A DNA stretch of 64,000 bases. Origin: Verrucomicrobiota bacterium (GTDB lineage Bacteria; Verrucomicrobiota; Verrucomicrobiia; Opitutales; UBA953). A program made the position numbers and the translations under genes. The stretch is from assembly GCA_003569205.1 (NCBI GenBank), contig BGOK01000004.1, forward strand, positions 95,650 to 159,649, in the 5' to 3' direction. Below, in pieces: positions 55,419 through 64,000 of this stretch. How positions within the stretch are numbered: the first letter of the stretch is position 1; each line of letters starts with the position of its first letter. The notes below the pieces were generated by a model. The model made no database searches and was not told the DNA's origin. It was given only the letters and a program-made list of their open reading frames with translations.

Positions 55419-57031
55419 CTAAGGCCGACCCACTGACAGGGAAGGCGAGGTGGGCCTAATCTTCCGATCTGCCCGCCCCTTCAGCAACTTATAGGGTATA
55501 TCGAGCAACACCTTGATGAGGACCAATAGCCCTGTGATGAGGGCAGGGCTGTGGACGACTTGTGCGTCCATTCCCTTAGGGTCGTAATCCTCGTCAACAT
55601 ATTGGAGGGTAGAGACGGGCGCGAGCTGGATCTTTAGCCAGCGACGGAAGGAGCCGACCCTCCTCAGGGTGGGCAGGCTACCCATGAGGTCGGCGAGTTC
55701 GTCGCAGTAGGGAATCATCTCCACCGGGTGGATGGTCTCGGTATTCAGCGTGGGGAACATGCGTCGCAGTTTTGCACGGCATACTGCATGGGCGGCGGCG
55801 AGATCTGCTGGCCGTTGGATGCGACCAGCGAGGATACCCGTGACCAGCTTCGCCTGCATTTCGCTCATCGTCGGGATGTTGCCAATAATCGGACGCGCGA
55901 AGCCAACGAGGAACACGTCGTCGTGGCGCGCGTGGAGGCTACCGAGGTGGAAATCACTGATGAGAATTTCGCCGCCCGACAATTCGGATAGGCCGGAGCG
56001 AAAGCCGATCATCGGGCAGATGAGGTCAGGCGTGATTTCGAGCGTCGTCGTCTGGTCAAAGTCGTGGAAGCGGTGGTGGCTCTCGTCGCAGGGCGGTCCG
56101 ATAATCTCGATGCGACCCGCAGCGACGCCGTCGAGGAAGCCGTCGCTCTTCGTGTGGAAAACGTTGAAAAGGTCGTCCTTGGCTCGGGCGGTGAGTTTCG
56201 CGTCCCAATGACTACGCTTAGCGAGAAAGGCGGCGTCGGGCACGGGGCCTGTCGTGGGTGAATTAAAGAACTTTTCAAATTTCTGCTGATGCCGAATCCG
56301 GGCTTCGACGAATTTTTGGCCGAGCAGGTTTCGTAGGTCGGGGTGGATGGAAAGTAGCAGTCGGTTACGGAGAAAGTCGGAGGGGACGCCGCGGATAGGG
56401 TGATAGCGCGGACTGACGCGGATACCCGTCTTGAGCGAGAGAAAGACGCGGTTGTCGAGGTGCGGCGCGGAGAGTCGATGGGCAAAGTCGGCGGCCGATT
56501 CACCACCGCCGTAGACGACGATGGTCTTTTTCGTGGGTAAGGGACTGTAGGGCGTCAGATGGGGGATGTCGGTTTCGAGGGCCTTCACTTGGTCGTGTAG
56601 GCCCGTGCAGATTACCAGCCGGTCGAAGACCTCCTCGCGTGCTGCGCCGTCGTCAATCCAAAGCCGCCAGCCCTGGGGGTCCTTCGCAATCCGACGAATC
56701 GTAGTGTGGAGGCGGATGTGCGGGGCCAGGTGATTGGTTGCGACAAAGTCTAACAGGTAGCGGCCGAACTCATCGTTGAGGAAAAAGTCGCCTTTGGCCT
56801 GACGTTGAGCGGGATCAGAGCTCGAATCCCATTTTCGATGGCAGGCAAATTGCGTGGTGTACTTCGTCGAGGTCGAGACGAAGTTCGGATAGGGGTTTCC
56901 CCACCGGCCGACCGTGGTGCCGTCTTTTTCAAGCAGACAATCTCCCAGTCCGGAAGGCGTTCACGGGCAAGCTTCAAGGTCACCAAGCCGCTGCAGCCGG
57001 CCCCGACGATGGCGAGGCGCTTCGCGGTCAT
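55419..57031 (-). CDS. Flavin-containing monooxygenase-like protein, split by one frameshift
   Basis: ATG 57031 begins with an FAD-binding Rossmann site (AIVGAGCSGLVTLKLARERLPDWEIVCL). The frame derails at an A-run near 56937; the adjoining frame continues EKDGTTVGRWGNPYPNFVSTSTKYTTQFACHRKWDSS without stops into the main frame, which has a second dinucleotide site (IVVYGGGESAADFAHRL) and ends at 55419. Rejoined it is about 537 residues with normal FMO layout. The protein would use NADPH and oxygen to oxidise a soft nucleophile or a ketone. It lies 64 bp after the ketoacyl synthase III on the same strand and is probably co-transcribed. Substrate unknown. Confidence 0.82.
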
Positions 57032-57094
57032 GGGTGAACGACGGTGAGACTGACTAGGACGAAGTTGAATTGGCCAGACTCCGGATGAACAGCA

Positions 57095-58106
57095 TCACCT
57101 TGTCGCCTGGGCCGGCGTGTGTTTGCGGGTGAACTCATCCAGTATAATAAAAATACTGGCGGAGCCAGCGTTGCCGGCGCTTTCCAGGTTTGTCCAGTAG
57201 GGTATGGCGGGACCACCCCCCATTTTGGTTAAGATGTCGAGTAAGTAGGCTTTAAAAAAGTACGATGATAGGTGGGGCAGGACACACTGATATTCTGCCA
57301 GGGATTCGCCGTGCTGCGCTAACGCTCCGCGGACGAGCTGTTCAACGCTGGGCCTCATGTACTTGGCGAGGATGGCAACGTCCTGGCTGAGTAGCAGGCT
57401 ACGACTTTCCAGGCTCATGCAAAGCGGGGTTTCATGGGCAAAGGAACGCGAGTAGGTCCAGTTCAGGCGGTAGGAAATTCGATCGGTTGCCGGCTGATTG
57501 CGGAGGCTGACGGCACCCGCACCGTCCGAAAGCATCGACCGGAGGAAGACGGACATGAACCATTTCGAGGAGGTTTCTTTGTCTAGGTAGAGGGCCCGAT
57601 CGTCCGGGGGCCGGATGAACGAAGATTTCAAAAAAACCGAGGGTTGCTCGACGCCGATACAGAGCGCCTCCTGATGGTCGCCCGAGGCGATGGCGCGAGC
57701 GGCATTGACGAGTGCCTGGGCGCCGGAGGTACAGATGCCCGAGTTCGAATTAATCTCCACGGGGCGGGCGATGATGCCTTGCCGGGCGAGACGGGCGTGG
57801 AGGATGCTAGAAAGTCCTGGTCCGACCAGCGGAGTGTTGGTGGATCCGGCCGAGAGGTAGGTGAAGGTGCCCGGCTTGTGATCGAGGCAATGAGCCGCGG
57901 CGAGGGCCGCCATTTCATAGGCGTCATGGGTCGGATTCTGCGCGCGATCGAGCGCGTAGTGGCGCGACTTAATCCCGTTCATGCGGAGGATTTTCCGTCG
58001 GACTAAGGCTTCGCCGTCGAGTTCTCCCATGAAGTCCGGGATGGCTTCGTTAGGGACTGCTCTCACCGGGGAGAAAAGACCCAGTTCCCGTGATATAGCA
58101 GTTCAT
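57095..58106 (-). CDS. 3-oxoacyl-ACP synthase III (FabH-like), split by one frameshift
   Basis: ATG 58106 begins MNCYITGTGSFLPGE, the KAS III opening. The frame then stops, and the next frame resumes RAVPNEAIPDFMGELDGEALVRRKILRMNGIKSRHYA, so one base is lost near 58055-58065. The active-site cysteine is in SGICTSGAQALVNAARAI, the histidine in VLPHLSSYFFKAYL and the asparagine in SAGNAGSASI, completing the Cys-His-Asn triad. Rejoined it is about 337 residues. It sits between a broken membrane-protein gene and a flavin monooxygenase, away from other fatty-acid genes. That argues for a dedicated lipid or secondary-metabolite pathway and against housekeeping FabH. Confidence 0.82.
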
Positions 58107-58110
58107 GATG

Positions 58111-58971
58111 TTACCCGTTTTCGCCCGAAACGATTGGTGGCCGCTCGCGCAGGGTCCGGTAGGCGTATTCGTCGAGGCGATATGGTTATGGAGATAGAGG
58201 CCAGGGCTGGAGAGGAAAACGCTACTGCTGAAGTGCCCGCGGTTGCTTTCGGCTTGAAGGTAGAAATCGAGGTCGGTCAAGACCGCGCGATCATGGGCAT
58301 AGAGATGCTTCATGGCCCACAGTACACCGAGTCAGAGTCGAAGGAATTCAGCGCCTTTACGGTGGTTCGGAGATCGGCGAAGATCGTGATGACCATGACA
58401 ATTATGATGACCACATTGGTAACGCCAATCCACTGGAGGGAGTGTTTTTGGGTGCCTCCATCGCTCGCTTGCTGAAAAGCATGTGGTCCTCAGGCAGGCG
58501 CCGGCGAATGCGGTCGAGGTTCGCTAGAAGGCGTCCTTGTCGAAGCGGTCAACCAGTTCGTAAGAGAGCTCGTCGTGGCCGATGGTCAGGTTATTCCGGA
58601 CCATTTCACTGAGGGCTATCCATGTGTAGTCGCCATCGATACCATTAATTTCCGCCGCTCGCCCTCAACGTGGGATTTCTCTCCGAGTAAATGGCGGTAG
58701 AGGAGCGGTTCGATTTGCACGTGGCGGACCATCAATTTCAACCGCATCAACGGTGGCGAAGTACTTCATCCCGAGGCCAGTAAGCCGTCGATGCCGGCGC
58801 CTCGAAGCCGTAGGCGCGACGGTGGAAGAGGAACTTGAGCGGGAATAGGATCGCCTTCAGGAAGAAATAGGAAACCTGGAGGATTGGGCGTAGAAAAATG
58901 TAGTCCAGTCGGCCCTTTTCATTTTCGAAGGTCTGGTTGACATAGTTGGTAAGGAAAGGAAAAGCCTTCAT
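58111..58971 (-). pseudogene. Unrecognised helical membrane protein, broken by several frameshifts
   Basis: I do not recognise a family. ATG 58971 begins MKAFPFLTNYVNQTFENEKG, then a hydrophobic segment (RPILQVSYFFLKAILFPLKFLFHRR). Collinear coding pieces follow in shifting frames: RHVQIEPLLYRHLLGEKS, GIDGDYTWIALSEMVRNNLTIGHDELSYELVDRFDKDAF, LANLDRIRRRLPEDHMLFSKRA, a second membrane segment (LQWIGVTNVVIIIVMVITIFADL), WAMKHLYAHDRAVLTDLDFYLQAE and LDEYAYRTLRERPPIVSGENG, with a TAA at 58113-58111. That is five bases before the ketoacyl synthase start. At least four indels are needed. The intact protein would be about 285 residues and probably belongs with the two genes downstream. Confidence 0.55.
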
Positions 58972-59020
58972 GGGAGGGTTTGGCGCCTAGGGGGAAGGAC
59001 GAGGGTAAGGCTGGTAGGGC

Positions 59021-59759
59021 TTATTTCTTAGCCTTTTCGGGCTCCGGCGTGACGAAAGCCATGCGATAGGCTAGGCTGATCTCGAAGCGCTTGCCGCCGA
59101 GGGCGACGACGTCGACGGAATGGGCGAGGGTGGTGAGTTCGAGCGTCCACTGGCCTGGGGGCAGATGCTTCTTGGCCTCTTCGAAGTCGTTCTTGATCTG
59201 TCGAGCAGCTCGTTGCGGTAATCGTGCGGATTCGTCAGCACATACTCTGGGGTGCCGATGACCTGTTTCTCGTCGTCATCTTTTTGCCTTCACGAGGTCG
59301 ACGGCCTTGGACCGGAGAATCTCCAGACCCTTAAGGCCCTTTGTCGGCTTCGGTGTGGAGTTCCCAGCGCGCGTTGGCGATGTAGATCACATCGCCTTTA
59401 TCCGGCATCATCGTCCCCGAAGAGCTTGCTGCCGCTGGCGGGACGCGAGACGTAGGATTTAGATTCCGGGCGGGCGAACTCCGAGGAGATTTTCGCGGAG
59501 TTCCCAGCCTGGCTGGTCGTCGAAACGTTTTTCCAGTTCCTTGCGGATCACGTCAAGGCGGGCGTCGACCGCCGCACGGTCCTTGCCCTTGATCGAGATC
59601 GAGAGCGGGAGGGCGAGACGGTCGGCGTCGACCTGCATGCGGACGTAGTGCTTGGACCCGGATCCTTGGTTCTTGCCGACCCGTGGGGCGCTGTCGCTCT
59701 GGGCGGAAGTCGTCAGCGGCGCGAGGGCGAGAAGGGCCGAGGAAGGCGAGGAGGCGCAT
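59021..59759 (-). pseudogene. Exported protein of unknown function, broken by several frameshifts
   Basis: ATG 59759 starts a signal peptide (MRLLAFL, continued in the next frame as LALAPLTTSAQ). Further collinear pieces in shifting frames are GSKHYVRMQVDADRLALPLSISIKGKDRAAVDARLDVIRKELEKRFDDQPGWELRENL, SSEFARPESKSYVSRPASGSKLFGDD, KGDVIYIANARWELHTEADKGL, and a C-terminus PPGQWTLELTTLAHSVDVVALGGKRFEISLAYRMAFVTPEPEKAKK ending at 59021. I cannot name the family. Alternating strands near the C-terminus suggest a beta-rich periplasmic protein. At least four indels break it. Confidence 0.5.
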
Positions 59760-59969
59760 GGGAGAGTTGATAGGGGACCAAAGGGCCAAAGGCAATGAGA
59801 GGTGTACGAGGAGGGTATTGATAAAAATGATAGGGTTAAGTGGTAGGGTGGCCATTGCTATGGCCGCCGTTCGCAGTGGCACGTGCCATGAGCCGGGCAA
59901 GACTACCGACCGTTTGCTGTCCTTCCGCCCACGGATGTGATGGCAATCATGTCATAACCTAAGGTAGGG

Positions 59970-60012
59970 GAAATGAAGAGGGCTGAATCGATAAACTCGA
60001 TTCAGCCCTCGA
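59970..60012 (-). terminator. Intrinsic terminator of alaS
   Basis: A perfect 14-bp stem, GAGGGCTGAATCGA and TCGATTCAGCCCTC (59978-59991 and 59997-60010), closes a TAAAC loop. The minus-strand tail is TTCATTTCCCC, moderately U-rich. Confidence 0.85.
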
Positions 60013-60032
60013 TTCGGGAGGTTTATCTCCGC

Positions 60033-62723
60033 TTACGCAACACTACCCAAGGCCTCGGCGACCTTGGATGTATCGGTGCCGCCGCCCATGGCGGAGTCCG
60101 GCTTGCCGCCGCCCTTGCCGCCCAGCTTACCGCAGGCGTCGGTGACGATCTTACCCGCAGCCTTGCCCGCCTTAACGGCGTCCGGACCGCAGTTGGCCAC
60201 GAGAGAAACCTTGTCGCCTAAGACGGCGGCGAGGACGACGACGGCCGTAGGGCCAACCTTGGCAGCGACCTTGGCACCGAGTTCGCGGAGGTCGTTCGGG
60301 TTTTCCATCGAAACTTGGGCGACCACATACTTCAGGCCGGCGCGGTCCGTGGCCTGAGACGCGAGCGATTCCGCCAGTACCCCGGCTTCCTTGTCGCGGT
60401 AGGATTTCAGTTTCTTTTCGAGTGTAGCAGACTGCTCCATCAGCGCATCGAAGCGCTTGGCGAGGTCGCTGATGGGCGAGTTGCTCGCGGAGGCAAGGGC
60501 CTTGAGTAACTCGGCTTCGGAGCGGGCACGGTCGTAGGCGGCGAGGCCAGCGACGGCCTCGATGCGGCGGACGCCGGCAGCGATGGCGTTCTCACCCGTG
60601 ATGCGGAAGAGGCCGATTTCACCAGTACGACGAACGTGCGTGCCGGCGCAGAGTTCCATCGACCAGCCGTCCAGGCCAGTGGCCTTGCCGCCGACCTGAA
60701 CGACGCGGACAAACTCGCCGTACTTGTCACCGAAGAATTGCATGATGTCGGGGCGACCTTTGACGTGGGTGTACTTTACCTCGGCAGTAGAGACTATCTC
60801 GTCGGCCAGCACGCGCTCGTTGACGAGACGTTCGATGTCGGCGAGCTGACCCAGCGTAAGCGCCTGGCCATTGAAGTCGAACGTCAGCTTTGCCGGGTCG
60901 ACCGCCGAGCCCTTCTGTGAGGCTTCCTTGGAAACGACCTCGTGGAGTGCCCAGTGCAGGATGTGCGTTACCGTGTGGTGGCGCTGGATGGCGTCACGGC
61001 GGGCTTGATCGACGGTGATTTCGATGGCCGCGCCCGTCTCAGGCGAGTCATCGCCGTCGATGAAGTGGAGCCACGTCTGGCCCGATTTCTGCGTATCGAC
61101 GACGCGCCAGGAGCGGCCGCCAGCGGTGAGCACCGCGGTGTCGCCGACTTGGCCACCCATCTCGGCGTAGCAGGGAGATTTGTCGAGGATGACGGCGGAG
61201 CGCTCCTTGATCTTAGCCACTTGGGCGACCTTGGCCTGGGTGGAGAGGGCGTCGTAGCCGATGAAGTCGGTGGGGTGGTCGGAGCCGATATCGGAAAGTG
61301 TGATGATTTCCTTCTTCTGGGCCGCGCGGGCACGGGCCCGTTGCTCTTCCATGAGTTTCTCAAAGCCAGCACCGTCAACCGTGAGGCCGCGTTCGCGGGC
61401 CATGAGCTGAGTGAGGTCGAGTGGGAAGCCCTGTTCGTCGTAGAGGCGGAAGGCGATGGCGCCGGAGATGGCGCCGCCCGTCTTGAGCTTGCTGGCCTCG
61501 TCCTCGAAGAGTGCGATGCCCTTATCGAGTGTGCGGTTAAAGGACTCTTCTTCGATCCGGATCACATCCGAGACCACTGAGCGACGAGAGCGGATTTCGG
61601 GGAAGACGTCACCCATGGTGTCGGCGAGCACGCCGACGAGTTGGTGGAAGAAGCCGTTCTTGAGGCCGAGCGTGCGGCCGTAGCGGACCGCGCGGCGCAA
61701 GATGCGACGGAGGACGTAGTTGCGGTCGGAATTACCTGGCTGGATCCCGTCAGCGATGGCGAACGACAGTGTGCGGATGTGGTCAGCGATGACGCGGAAG
61801 GCCACGTCGTCTTTCTCCTGCTGGGTGTCGCCGGTGGAGCCTGCCACGGGCAGGGTGGAGCCGTACTTCTTGCCTGAGAGTTCCTCGAGGCGGCGGAAAA
61901 TCGGGCTAAAGACGTCGCTCTCGTAGTTGGAGATCACGCCGGTGAAGTCCTTAAAGTTCTTCGTGCACTGCATGATGCCCGCAACGCGCTCGAAGCCCAT
62001 GCCGGTGTCGACGTGGCGCGCGGGGAGTGGGCTGAACGTGCCGTCCGGGTTGGCGTTGAATTGGATAAAGACCAAGTTCCAGATTTCCATGCAGCGGGCG
62101 TCGCTGCCATTGACGAGCGTGCCCTTCGTGTCGCCTTCGGGCGTGAGGTCGACGTGGAGCTCGGTACATGGGCCGCACGGGCCAGTCTCACCCATCATCC
62201 AGAAATTATCCTTCTTGTTGCCGTTAACAATATGCACCTCGGGATCGAGGCCCGCCGCGCGAAACTTCTCGGCCCAGACATCCCAGGCTTCTTGGTCGAA
62301 CTCCGAAGGGTCACCTTTGGACTGGTCGGGCTTGTAGACGGTGGCGTACAGGCGGTGCTTGGGGAACTTCCAGACCTCGGTGATGAGCTCCCAGGCGAAG
62401 TCGATGGCTTCGCGCTTGAAGTAATCACCGAAGGACCAGTTACCCAGCATCTCGAAGAACGTGTGGTGGTAGGTGTCGAGTCCGACGTCTTCTAGGTCAT
62501 TGTGCTTACCGCCGGCACGGATGCATTTCTGGGTGTCTGCCGCGCGACCTGGGGTGTAGGGGCACTTCGTCTGGCCGAGGAAGATCGGCACGAACTGGTT
62601 CATCCCTGCATTCGTGAATAGGAGGTTCGGCGAATCGGGCATCAGGCTCGATGACTGGACGATCGAGTGCTGCTTCGACTTAAAGAAGTCGAGGAACGAT
62701 TGGCGGACTTGGGCGGAGTTCAT
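60033..62723 (-). CDS. alaS: Alanyl-tRNA synthetase
   Basis: An 896-residue class II synthetase. ATG 62723 is chosen (MNSAQVRQSFLDFFKSKQHSIVQSSSLMP); the frame continues to 62861 only through repeats. Catalytic marks are LLFTNAGMNQFVPIFLG, FEMLGNWSFGDYFKREAI, MGETGPCGPCTELHVDL and DTGMGFERVAGIMQ. The editing domain has HHTVTHILHWALHEV and the zinc-binding CAGTHVRRTGEIGLF. The C-terminal C-Ala domain ends in the glycine-rich GGKGGGKPDSAMGGG. Length is normal. Its leader is a long C-rich array. Confidence 0.98.
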   Translation of the reverse strand: MNSAQVRQSFLDFFKSKQHSIVQSSSLMPDSPNLLFTNAGMNQFVPIFLGQTKCPYTPGRAADTQKCIRAGGKHNDLEDVGLDTYHHTFFEMLGNWSFGDYFKREAIDFAWELITEVWKFPKHRLYATVYKPDQSKGDPSEFDQEAWDVWAEKFRAAGLDPEVHIVNGNKKDNFWMMGETGPCGPCTELHVDLTPEGDTKGTLVNGSDARCMEIWNLVFIQFNANPDGTFSPLPARHVDTGMGFERVAGIMQCTKNFKDFTGVISNYESDVFSPIFRRLEELSGKKYGSTLPVAGSTGDTQQEKDDVAFRVIADHIRTLSFAIADGIQPGNSDRNYVLRRILRRAVRYGRTLGLKNGFFHQLVGVLADTMGDVFPEIRSRRSVVSDVIRIEEESFNRTLDKGIALFEDEASKLKTGGAISGAIAFRLYDEQGFPLDLTQLMARERGLTVDGAGFEKLMEEQRARARAAQKKEIITLSDIGSDHPTDFIGYDALSTQAKVAQVAKIKERSAVILDKSPCYAEMGGQVGDTAVLTAGGRSWRVVDTQKSGQTWLHFIDGDDSPETGAAIEITVDQARRDAIQRHHTVTHILHWALHEVVSKEASQKGSAVDPAKLTFDFNGQALTLGQLADIERLVNERVLADEIVSTAEVKYTHVKGRPDIMQFFGDKYGEFVRVVQVGGKATGLDGWSMELCAGTHVRRTGEIGLFRITGENAIAAGVRRIEAVAGLAAYDRARSEAELLKALASASNSPISDLAKRFDALMEQSATLEKKLKSYRDKEAGVLAESLASQATDRAGLKYVVAQVSMENPNDLRELGAKVAAKVGPTAVVVLAAVLGDKVSLVANCGPDAVKAGKAAGKIVTDACGKLGGKGGGKPDSAMGGGTDTSKVAEALGSVA

Positions 62724-63121
62724 GGGACAGGAAAGCGGATGGGGAGGGGTCGTTTTAACCCCTAAAGGGGTAAAAGGGAAGGGTGTTTTGAGGGGATTGG
62801 GGATTGGGGATGGGGCATGGGAGGAAGTGCAAAAGTGTAAAGCGGCCGTTGGCCTGTGCAAACGTGCAAACAGGCAAAGGCGACTGGTGGGCGGGAGGAT
62901 GGAGTTTAGGGGAGAGGCCGGTCAGGGGAATGGGTAGGGGCGCGACTGCGTCGCGTCCGTTGACCGAAGGGAGGTGAGGATTGCCGGTCGGGTTGGATGC
63001 CTTCGTCTGCTGGCGAACGGACGCGACGCAGTCGCGCCCTACCCCCATGGCAGCTAGGTTAGCACGCAGTTCTAACCCTACCTTTAGATTGTGTCCCCTC
63101 GCGGTCGGTTACCGGCCGAGC
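62724..63121. repeat. Repeat-rich spacer upstream of alaS
   Basis: This gap has no gene. It holds, in order: a G-rich array (62733-62820); a TGCAAA-type box with AAAGCGGCCGTTGGCCTGTG (62825-62866), found again at the window end; a CGCGACTGCGTCGCG palindrome (62935-62960) and its inverted copy (63016-63041); and one unit of the 26-bp palindrome (63055-63080, one mismatch). Confidence 0.85.
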
Positions 63122-63875
63122 TTACTTTTTCCGCGCAAGGATCCAGGCTTCAAGCTCGGGTTCCGCGTAGGCCTTGCCCCAAGAGTTGTGGCCGACGCCT
63201 GGGTAAACGGTGAACTTAATGTCAGCGCCCGCGGCCTTGGCGGCGTCGACGATGGCCTGTCCGGTGGCAAACTTGACCACGCTATCAGCGTCACCGTGAA
63301 ACGCCCAGATGGGCATGCCCTTGAGCGCCGTGGCCTGGGCGGTCTTGCCGCCGCCGCAGATGGGGACGAGGGCCGGCGAAGCGTTCGGGGTGCTCGGTGC
63401 TCCAGCTCCAGGTGCCGAAGCCGCCCAAGCTGAGTCCGGTCAGGACGACGCGCTTCTTGTCGACGCGGTAGTCGGCGAGAACTTGGTCGAGGAGTTTGTC
63501 GAGCGTGCCGACGTTCCAGCCGCTGTTAGCTGGGCATTGCGGCGCAATCATCACGTAAGGAACGGTACCGCGTTGTTCGAGTGTCTGCGTGAGGCCATTC
63601 TTGCGGACGAGTTGGACGTTGGAGCCGCGTTCGCCCGCGCCGTGAGGAAGATCACCAGCGTCCATTGCTTCGACTTATCCTTATCGTAGTCAGCTGGGAG
63701 GTACACGAGGTAATCGAGCGCAGCCTTACCGTCCGCGGTCGTGAACTTCTTAACTGAGGGAGGTAGTTTAGTCGCAGGGTGCGACGAAGGCAGGCGCGTC
63801 GGCCTTTTCAGATTTCTTCTGAGCGAAGGACGGAACGACGGCCGCGCAGGCGGCGAGGAGGGTGAGGAAGCGCAT
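63122..63875 (-). pseudogene. Exported alpha/beta-hydrolase, broken by about three frameshifts
   Basis: ATG 63875 begins a signal peptide (MRFLTLLAACAAVVPSFAQ). Coding continues in a second frame (PPSVKKFTTADGKAALDYLVYLPADYDKDKSKQWTLVIFL), then a third (HGAGERGSNVQL ... PYVMIAPQCPANSGWNVGTLDKLLDQVL ... RVVLTGLSLGGFGTW), and a last shift near 63370 leads to GMPIWAFHGDADSVV ... YPGVGHNSWGKAYAEPELEAWILARKK, ending at 63122. The nucleophile is in GLSLGG, the acid is D in HGDADSVV and the histidine is in GVGHNSW: a complete triad of the prolyl-oligopeptidase/phospholipase-esterase type. It is probably a polysaccharide or lipid esterase. Confidence 0.78.
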
Positions 63876-63876
63876 G

Positions 63877-64000
63877 GGAAGGATAGGGGATAGGGGATGG
63901 GGGATCAGGGGAGTGGTAGGGGCAAGGGGACAGGGTGACAAGGGGACAAGGTGGAAGGCAGTGCAAAGTGCAAAGCGGCCGTTGGCCTGTGCAAACGTGC
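63877..64000. repeat. GGGGATR array and TGCAAA-type box at the window end
   Basis: A G-rich array (63877-63955) directly precedes the esterase start and is C-rich on its coding strand. The last 42 bases repeat the 62825-62866 box (AAAGCGGCCGTTGGCCTGTG and flanks) and are cut by the window edge. Confidence 0.8.

Overview
The window looks like a chromosomal segment of a GC-rich Verrucomicrobiota bacterium, most likely from the Opitutae side. This is inferred from gene content and not from a phylogenetic marker. The pointers are Planctomycetes/Verrucomicrobia-type modules (DUF1501, DUF1552, DUF1592 haem proteins), S1-type sulfatases, an ECF sigma factor with a FecR-like partner, a GspGHIJ-like pseudopilin operon of the kind seen in Verrucomicrobia, DUF1080 and DUF3500 secreted proteins, and a signal peptidase I with a very large insertion. 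Most genes that lead a transcription unit lack a Shine-Dalgarno sequence and have a pyrimidine-rich leader, often ending in CCC(A)ATG.

Layout. 1-13.4 kb (all minus strand) is a secretome and polysaccharide block: DUF1501 (cut by the window edge), DUF1592 and DUF1552 proteins, a sulfatase, an esterase, a second sulfatase, a sialate O-acetylesterase, and a FecR-like protein with its ECF sigma factor. 13.5-16.3 kb holds catalase-peroxidase KatG and a Fur/PerR-type regulator. 16.3-19.8 kb has a broken FAD oxidoreductase, a broken coiled-coil protein and an outer-membrane barrel. 19.8-26.1 kb is a TetR-controlled RND tripartite efflux operon with a near-perfect operator placed on the start codon. 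26.1-34.1 kb has a DUF4874/DUF4832 protein, a Na+/H+ antiporter, the four-gene pseudopilin operon and accA. 34.2-55.3 kb is mainly housekeeping: a DUF1080 protein, lysine 2,3-aminomutase, tRNA-Arg, menG, mnmA, a LysM protein, parB, purH, fabD, lepA, lepB, a DUF1653-GNAT fusion, menD, a DUF3500 protein, an ABC-F ATPase, a four-helix-bundle protein and nadK. 55.4-59.8 kb carries a flavin monooxygenase, a ketoacyl synthase III and an unrecognised membrane protein that appear to form one operon, plus a broken exported protein. 60-64 kb has alaS and a broken esterase.

Two features stand out at window scale. First, intergenic regions carry at least four interspersed repeat families: G-rich GGGGATR arrays, mirrored pairs of a 26-bp palindrome, a related CGCGACTGCGTCGCG palindrome, and an AGTACAGAGTACGG box. 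The G-rich arrays have their G-rich strand on the template side wherever they precede a gene. Second, many genes are split by single-base indels, including the essential fabD. This points to an error-prone assembly more than to gene decay, so the frameshifted genes are annotated over their full reconstructed span.
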